From: Neoceratodus forsteri
Taxonomy: Eukaryota > Chordata > Ceratodontiformes > Ceratodontidae
Length of the DNA stretch: 64,000 bases
Reading direction: 5' to 3'
Assembly (NCBI GenBank): GCA_016271365.2
Contig: CM028131.1
Coordinates: forward strand, 169,140,501-169,204,500
The position numbers were made by a program, and so were the translations under genes. Positions 59,012 to 64,000 of the stretch are shown piece after piece. The notes below the pieces were generated by a model. The model did not search any database and had not been told where the DNA came from. It worked only from the letters and a program-made list of their open reading frames with translations. How positions within the stretch are numbered: the stretch's first letter is position 1; every line of letters begins with the position of its first letter.

Positions 59012-59299
59012 CCCCTGAAGTCAGCTCTCTGCTCGGCGGCAGTTAGCACTGCCATGTTAATGGAAGGGCTTCACCAGGAAAGGCACGTAGGGAGGTCGTG
59101 TTTTGGTGCCACTGCATGATAAGCTTGGCTGTCATTGCAGCAGACCTTTCCTTAGATGTGCTCACCACATTATGTATTCCTGGTGTGGCACCTGTGTGAT
59201 GGCTGATGGGGAATGAGGGACGCACCTACTGATGCATGCCCTGCATTCACCCAACAGTGGCCGCGCTTCCAAATCTGCAACTAATGCAATATGTTGGTC

Positions 59300-59575
59300 A
59301 CGCAAACGTGAGCCAACATAAAAATGTTTTCTAAAATATTGGCAAATAGATTAGAGGGAATTGCACCAATAGTGTTGTCCACGTCACAAACCTGTTCAAT
59401 AAAAAGTAGATCTATTTATGATAACCTGGTGCTATTAAAAGAAGTATTTGAGAGGTATCACATGGGATTAGTTTCTATTTGTTTTTCAATCTACTGATCA
59501 GTAGAAAACTTTTGACTGAGTTCCTCATGACTATATTTTAAGGGTTTTGCTGCTTTAAGGAATACCTGAGAAGGT
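59300..59575 (+). mobile_element. Tx1-like retrotransposon, piece 4 (RT fingers to motif A region)
   Basis: KMFSKILANRLEGIAPIVLS near 59317 is followed by QTCSIKSRSIYDNLVLLKEV and a degraded motif A region, LVSICFSIY-SVENF, near 59470. This follows the Tx1/L1-group order KI-SKILA-RL, QT----RSI-DN--L and LLSLD-SKAFDRV. The catalytic Asp is not present (CFS in place of DFS). The piece ends where the CR1 at about 59576 begins. Confidence 0.75.
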
Positions 59576-61325
59576 ATTCCATGATGGTGAGGGTGGGCAG
59601 AGGGTGACAGTGAAAAAGCAGGGATACTGAACAAATACTTCTGCTCAGTATTCACAAAAGAAAAAGAGGGGGAGGTACCTAAACCAAAGAATAGAAGCAC
59701 TCTGGATAGGGAAGTCGATAACAGTCCATTCACAGAAGAAAGTGTTCTGAAAGAACTCTTAAAAATGAAGGTGGGACAAAGCAAAGGGGCCTGATGGGAT
59801 TTACCCAAGAATTCTAAAAGAACTAAGGGTAGAACTAGTGATACCACTGTCTACCCTTTTTAACAAATCATAGGAAGATGGTGTGGTACCTGAGGATTGG
59901 AAGAGGGCGGATACGATTCCCCTTCACACAAGTAGGAGCAAGACAGAGGCAGGAAACTACAGACCTGTTAGTTTGACCTCAGTGGAAGGGAAAATGATGG
60001 AATCACTTCTGAAGGAAAGAATTGTTGAGTTGTTTCTAGATGCCAATGGGGCACAGGACCCAAGGCAGCATGGATTCACAGCAGGAAGGTCATGTCAGAT
60101 GAATCTAATTGATTTATTTGACTGGGTGACCAAAGTAGTAGACCTCCCTGGGGCTGTGGACATGGCCTAAATCCCACACAAAAGATTAATATACAAGTTA
60201 GCCAGCCTTGGAGTGGGTTCCAAAGTGGTAGCCTTGGTAAAACATTGGCTGGACAACAGGACACAGAGGGTAATAGTAAACAGAGTTCACTCTGAAGAAA
60301 GGGGGGTTACTAGCCAGGTACTGCAAGGTTCAGTACTGGGACTGGTCCTCTTTAATGTCTTTAAAAGTGACATTGCAAAGGAACTGGAAAGCAAAGTATG
60401 TCTCTTTGCAGACGACATAAAGATCTGCAAGAGAGTCGATACAGAAGGTGGGGTGGAAAGGATGCAAAGGAACTTGGCAAGGCTGGAGGAATGGTCAAAT
60501 ATATGGCAGCTTAGATTCAATGCAAAGAAGTGGAAAGTAATGTGCTTGGGAAACAAAAACCCAGGGAAAGAGTACACAATGGGGGGTGAAGTACTAACAA
60601 TAAAAATGGAAAGGGACCTAGGGGTAGTCATATCAGATGACCTTTAGGTAGGCAAGCAATGTGACAAGGCAGTAAGGAGGGCTGGTGGGATACTGTGATG
60701 CAAAGGGAGAGGCTTCACCAGTAGAAAACAGGAAGTTGTTATCCTCCTGTACAGACAGTTGGCGAGACCCCATCTGGAATACTGCATGCAGTTCTGGAGC
60801 CATCTCTGCAAGGGCGTAGACAGGATGGAGGCAGTTCAGAGGACGGCAACTAAAATGGTGCAGGGTCTGCAAGAGAAGCGATACGAGGAGAGACTAAAGA
60901 AGCTTAATATGTATATCCTTGAGGAAAGGAGGGAGAGATAGCACATGATAGAAACTTTTAAGTACCTCAGTGGATTTAACAAAGTCCAAGAGGGCAGCAT
61001 CTTTCAGAAAAAGAGATGCACAAAAACAAGGGGGCACAATTCGAAGATATGGGGGCACAGCTCAGAGGTAGTGTGAGGAAGTATTTTTTCACAGAGGAGG
61101 TTGTGGTTACATGGAACAGCCTTCCTGAGGAGGTCATAGAGTCAAAAACAGTGGGGGGAATTCAAGAATGCATGGGACAGGCAATTCTAGTGGGGGGCAG
61201 GAGGAAGTAGGCTGTTGGTTAACTAGGATCTGCAGCTTATCAATTACGTAGGGAAATGGGCATACTAGGTGGGCCAAGCAGTCCTTATCTGCCTTCAGAG
61301 TCTATATTTCTATGTTTCTATGTTT
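59576..61325 (+). mobile_element. CR1 copy H inserted in the Tx1-like RT
   Basis: EDWKRADTIPLHTSRSKTEA near 59890, NYRPVSLTSVEGKMMESLLK near 59960 and DPRQHGFTAGRSCQMNLIDL near 60060 are intact. Motif A near 60155 is collapsed to VDMA-IPHKRL, so an internal deletion of about 27 bp removed the catalytic SKAFD block. Motif C near 60400 reads VCLFADDIKICKRV with both Asp present. The C-terminus (RKYFFTEEVVVTWNSLPEE near 61080) and a complete tail TTATCTGCCTTCAGAGTC plus (TATGTTTC)n to 61325 follow. Confidence 0.88.
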
Positions 61326-61483
61326 AGGTAGTGGAATATATAATTAATGTATGAAAAAGCAAATGTTATCCTGCTGGTTAATTCCAGATAATGTTTAAAA
61401 GTTATGGTCAAAGAAGTTGTTAGGCAAGTGTATTAATTAAGCCCTCTTTTCTATGTCTTTTTCATTGATCCTTTGTTTCACAA
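61326..61483 (+). mobile_element. Tx1-like retrotransposon, piece 5 (RT palm between motifs A and C)
   Basis: Reading from about 61350 gives YEKANVILLVNSR, then a stop, then KEVVRQVY-LSPLFYVFFIDPL. This matches the LY--A---+-VN-- and RGVRQGCPLSPLLYVL-IEPL segment of Tx1-group RTs, placed between CR1 copies H and I. It ends at IDPL at 61483 and the next Tx1 residues appear near 62396. Confidence 0.75.
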
Positions 61484-62165
61484 ATCTGATGACCTCAAGG
61501 TAGGGAAACAGTGTGACAAGGCAGCAGGTAAAGCAAATAGGATGCTGGGATGTATAGGCAGGGGCATCACCAGCAGGAAAAGGGAGGTCATAATTCCGTT
61601 ATACAAGACACTAGTGAGGCCCCACCTGGAGTACAGTGTACCGTTCTGGAGACCATAAATATGTAAGGACATAGACAGGGTAGAGAAGGTTCAGAGGAGG
61701 GCAACAAAGATGGTGCATGGATTGCATCACAAGTCCTATGAAGACAGGTTGAAGGAACTGAATATGTACTCCCTGGAGGAGAGGAGGGAGAGAGGGGATA
61801 TGGTAGAGACATACAAGTATCTTACAGGGGAACAGGTGCAGGAATACACTATTTGTAAGTGAAAAGATGTCCCAGGACTAGAGGGCATGGGATGAAGTTG
61901 GAGGGAGGACGATTCAGAGGAAACATGAGGAAGAATTTCTTCACAGAATGGGTGGTGGACAAGTGGAACACCCTGCCAGAGGAAGTGTTGGGGCTGAAAC
62001 AATCACAGGATTTAAGAATGCATGGGATAGACATAAAGGAATTCTGGAGGCCAGAGGTAAGGGGCAACAGACTTCTAGGAAAACATAAACTGAACTTACA
62101 AGCTCAAATGGGCAGACTGGGTGGGCCAAAGACCCTTATCTGCTGACACTGTCTATGTATCTATG
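61484..62165 (+). mobile_element. CR1 copy I, 3' fragment
   Basis: DDLKVGKQCDKAAGKANRML near 61485, ITSRKREVIIPLYKTLVRPH near 61565 and LEYSVPFWRP are followed by a FRGNMRKNFFTEWVVDKWNT segment near 61915. The end CTTATCTGCTGACACTGTC with TATGTATCTATGTA finishes near 62165. It belongs to the same subfamily as 41080-41785. Confidence 0.87.
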
Positions 62166-62395
62166 TACATATTGACACCAGTGTTATGCGATCAAAAGTG
62201 CATTTTTTTTGCAAGGGGCATATGCTGCTCTCTGCCCCAGGATATTAATATAATCAACTCCAGGTTGGAGTTGTTCCAGAGAGGGGGCCAAAATACCCTT
62301 GGAAAGCAGCAATCAAACACAGACCATTACAGTGACTGTCGCTGTAATGGTCTGTTTTCTGGTTTCACTGTTGGGGAGTCGAGCAGAAGGGGGCC
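62166..62395. other. Hairpin-rich 230-bp segment of unknown origin
   Basis: The segment lies between CR1 copy I and the resumption of Tx1. It contains three inverted repeats. The first is GGGGCA/TGCCCC at 62215-62238. The second is CAACTCCA/TGGAGTTG with a 3-base loop at about 62255-62273. The third is CAGACCATTACAG/CTGTAATGGTCTG with a 9-base loop at 62320-62354. No coding motif was recognised. It could be a small MITE or part of the CR1 insertion. Confidence 0.55.
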
Positions 62396-63125
62396 ACCGC
62401 ATTAAAGGTATTTCGTTATCTCAAGATACCTGAAAGTTGAAAACACTGGCACATGCTGATGATTTATGTGTTCTTCTCAGGGACCCTGCCTCAGGAATGG
62501 GAGTGGAAGCAGTTTTAAATAAATGTATCAGCATGTCTGGATCAAAAATTAGCTTTGAGAAAAGTAAAGCAGGAATTCAGATAGATTCCACTCCTGTTAG
62601 GTTGATATGAGTTGATTTTGGTTCTCTGAATGCCTTTATCATGAACTGGAACCACTGTCTCCACAAAGCAGAGACAAAATTATCCTTAAGTAAAAATAGG
62701 TTGCTTTCCAAATCTAGAAGAGTATACCTGATAAGGACTTTGCTACTACCATGCTTCCTGTATGTTAGTATTCTATACTGTACCCAAACAGACACAAACA
62801 TATATAGTTTATTCTTTCGAGGGCTATGGGGTAGTAGGTTAAATCCAATTAAGAGGGAATGGATGTACAGAAGTAAGTAGTATGGAGGAGTTAAGGTACA
62901 TCCAATGTTTTTCCTGTCAATGCTTAAATGAGAATGAAGTGTGGAAGCCTCTGCTGGAAGATTGGTTAGTTTCATGGTGGTTAAGCAGGAGAACAAAGAT
63001 GTTGCTGCTCTTAACAATTTGGTAAGACTTGTAGTCCCCAACTAAATTTTTCAAATTATGGTTCATATCTGGAAGTGAAAACTAAAATTTGAAACAATGA
63101 AAAATATGACTCGGAAAGACCTATT
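62396..63125 (+). mobile_element. Tx1-like retrotransposon, piece 6 (RT motif C to thumb and C-terminus)
   Basis: RIKGISLSQDT-KLKTLAHA leads into HADDLCVLLRDPASGMGVEA near 62450. Motif C is HADD, with Tyr replaced by His but both Asp kept. NKCISMSGSKISFEKSKAGI near 62520, WNHCLHKAETKLSLSKNRLL near 62647 and RVYLIRTLLLPCFLYVSILY near 62725 follow. FFRGLWGSRLNPIKREWMYR near 62815 and YGGVKVHPMFF complete the thumb/connection order of Tx1-group RTs. The element stops near 63125 at a minus-strand CR1 tail. Confidence 0.82.
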
Positions 63126-63127
63126 TG

Positions 63128-64000
63128 GTCATATAAAAACATATCTGAACATATGAACTTGCCAACAGAAACAGGCCATAATGGTCTATGAAGTCTGCTT
63201 GAGTGAGCAGCTTGGTTAATACCCTGGAGCTGCCATCCCCTACACCTCCTGGAGTCATACCCCATCATCCCCATCCCTCCCCATCCCCCCCAGCAGTGCC
63301 CCTTCTGTGCTAATCTTCTTCTTTACCCTGTCACCCCCCTTAAAATTGGTCATTGCCCTTGCTGCCATAACCACCTCCTCCAGCAACTCATTCCACCCCT
63401 TCACCACCCTTTTGGTGAAAAAGAACCTCCTTATTTCCTCCCTGAATTTGCCCCACACCAATTTCAAGCTATGACCTCTTGTTGTACCTTCCTTTCTTAA
63501 GTTAAAGATGCCCTCTGCACTAAGCCTGTTTATGCCCTTTAGTTACCTGAGGTTTCAATCATATACCCCCTCTCCCTCCTGTCCTCCAGCTAGTACACGA
63601 TTAGTACCCTCAGCCTGTCCTCATAAGTTCTGTCCCCCATGCCCTGGATCATTTTGGTTACCTTCTGCTGGACCTCATCCAGTAGTTTGATATCCTTCTT
63701 CAGGTAAGAGCACAAGAACTGAACATAGTATTCCAGGTGTGGTCTCACCATTGACCTGTACAGTGGCAGAATAACTTCCTTCCTCCTAGAGGTGATTCCC
63801 TGGCGATGCAACCCAGCATTTTATTTACCTTGGCTGTTGCCTTCCGGCCTGTGCTGTGTGTTTCATGTAACCCTGGCCATTACTACAGGTTCTTTTCCTC
63901 CTCTGATACTGTCACCTGTATTCCCCCCAGCCAGTAACTGGCCTTTGGGTTTTGGCTCCCATGTGCATCACCTTACATTTCTTAGCATTAAAACCCAGCT
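63128..64000 (-). mobile_element. CR1 copy J, 3' part, running off the window
   Basis: The minus strand encodes ITSRRKEVILPLYRSMVRPH near 63800, LEYYVQFLCSYLKKDIKLLD, QQKVTKMIQGMGDRTYEDRL near 63660 and LVWGKFREEIRRFFFTKRVV near 63460. The 3' end near 63128 lies within ATTATGGCCTGTTTCTGTTG-type sequence on that strand. Upstream coding continues beyond 64000. Its termini differ from the TTTCTATG subfamilies. Confidence 0.85.

Larger units (their letters stand above)
54445..59299. other. Insertion block of about 4.85 kb inside the Tx1-like RT
   Basis: Tx1 RT sequence stops after EYRPNSI (near 54444) and resumes with KMFSKILANRLEGIAPIV (near 59310), with only about eight residues missing. So the whole block entered the retrotransposon. 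It contains a SINE, a roughly 290-bp tandem repeat split by a Rex1/L2-like element, and a minisatellite. The ends are not resolved. TCACGCAAACGTGA near 59289 is a short palindrome close to the right end, and CTGGCATTGGCATTGG lies at the left end. I found no convincing terminal inverted repeat or transposase. Confidence 0.5.

Noticed and set aside
58678..59055. Repetitive proline/histidine-rich minus-strand protein
   Set aside because: It is produced by the 60-65 bp minisatellite. No motif is present and the strand choice is arbitrary.

Overview
This window is a stretch of vertebrate nuclear DNA made almost entirely of dead transposable elements. I found no host gene, rRNA, tRNA gene or CRISPR array. 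The repeat mix is CR1, L2, L1-like, Tx1-like and Vingi/I-like non-LTR elements, a Penelope-like element, a DIRS-like fragment, a tRNA-derived SINE with a MIR-like core, hAT-like and PIF/Harbinger DNA transposons, and a foldback element. Together these suggest a large-genome, non-mammalian vertebrate, most likely an amphibian (caecilian-like). That assignment is inference; a lungfish, coelacanth or tuatara would be alternatives.

Layout, left to right. 1-3.15 kb holds an L1-like RT fragment abutting a DIRS-like ORF1 remnant, both on the minus strand. 4.3-6.4 kb is a CR1 interrupted by a short CR1 tail. 6.5-8.5 kb is a Penelope-like element with a GIY-YIG remnant. 9.5-10.3 kb is an L1-like ORF1 fragment. 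10.5-14.7 kb is a nearly full-length L2. 14.9-22.9 kb is a pile of CR1 copies and one Rex1/L2-like fragment, including an inverted CR1 inserted inside another CR1. 23.0-25.3 kb is an L1-like ORF2 C-terminus split by a 1.4 kb foldback transposon.

From about 25.7 kb to 63.1 kb the background is one degraded Tx1-like retrotransposon. Its ORF1 and ORF2 are spread as six collinear pieces over about 37 kb. The interruptions are a 3.5 kb hAT-like element with a perfect 8-bp target duplication, a 21 kb Harbinger complex, a 4.8 kb block with a SINE, a roughly 290-bp tandem repeat and a Rex1/L2-like insertion, and two CR1 copies. The Harbinger complex is nested: Harbinger-1 contains a Vingi/I-like retrotransposon, which contains Harbinger-2, which contains a CR1 tail. 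With the Tx1 host this makes five layers. The last 0.9 kb is another minus-strand CR1 that runs off the window.

None of these elements looks autonomous. Every reading frame of any length is broken by stops or frameshifts, and several reverse transcriptases have lost a catalytic aspartate. The value of the window is its stratigraphy: insertion order can be read directly, and several junctions restore the interrupted reading frame when the insertion and one target copy are removed. All family names come from motif recognition by eye, without database searches, so clade names (especially Vingi and Rex1) are tentative.
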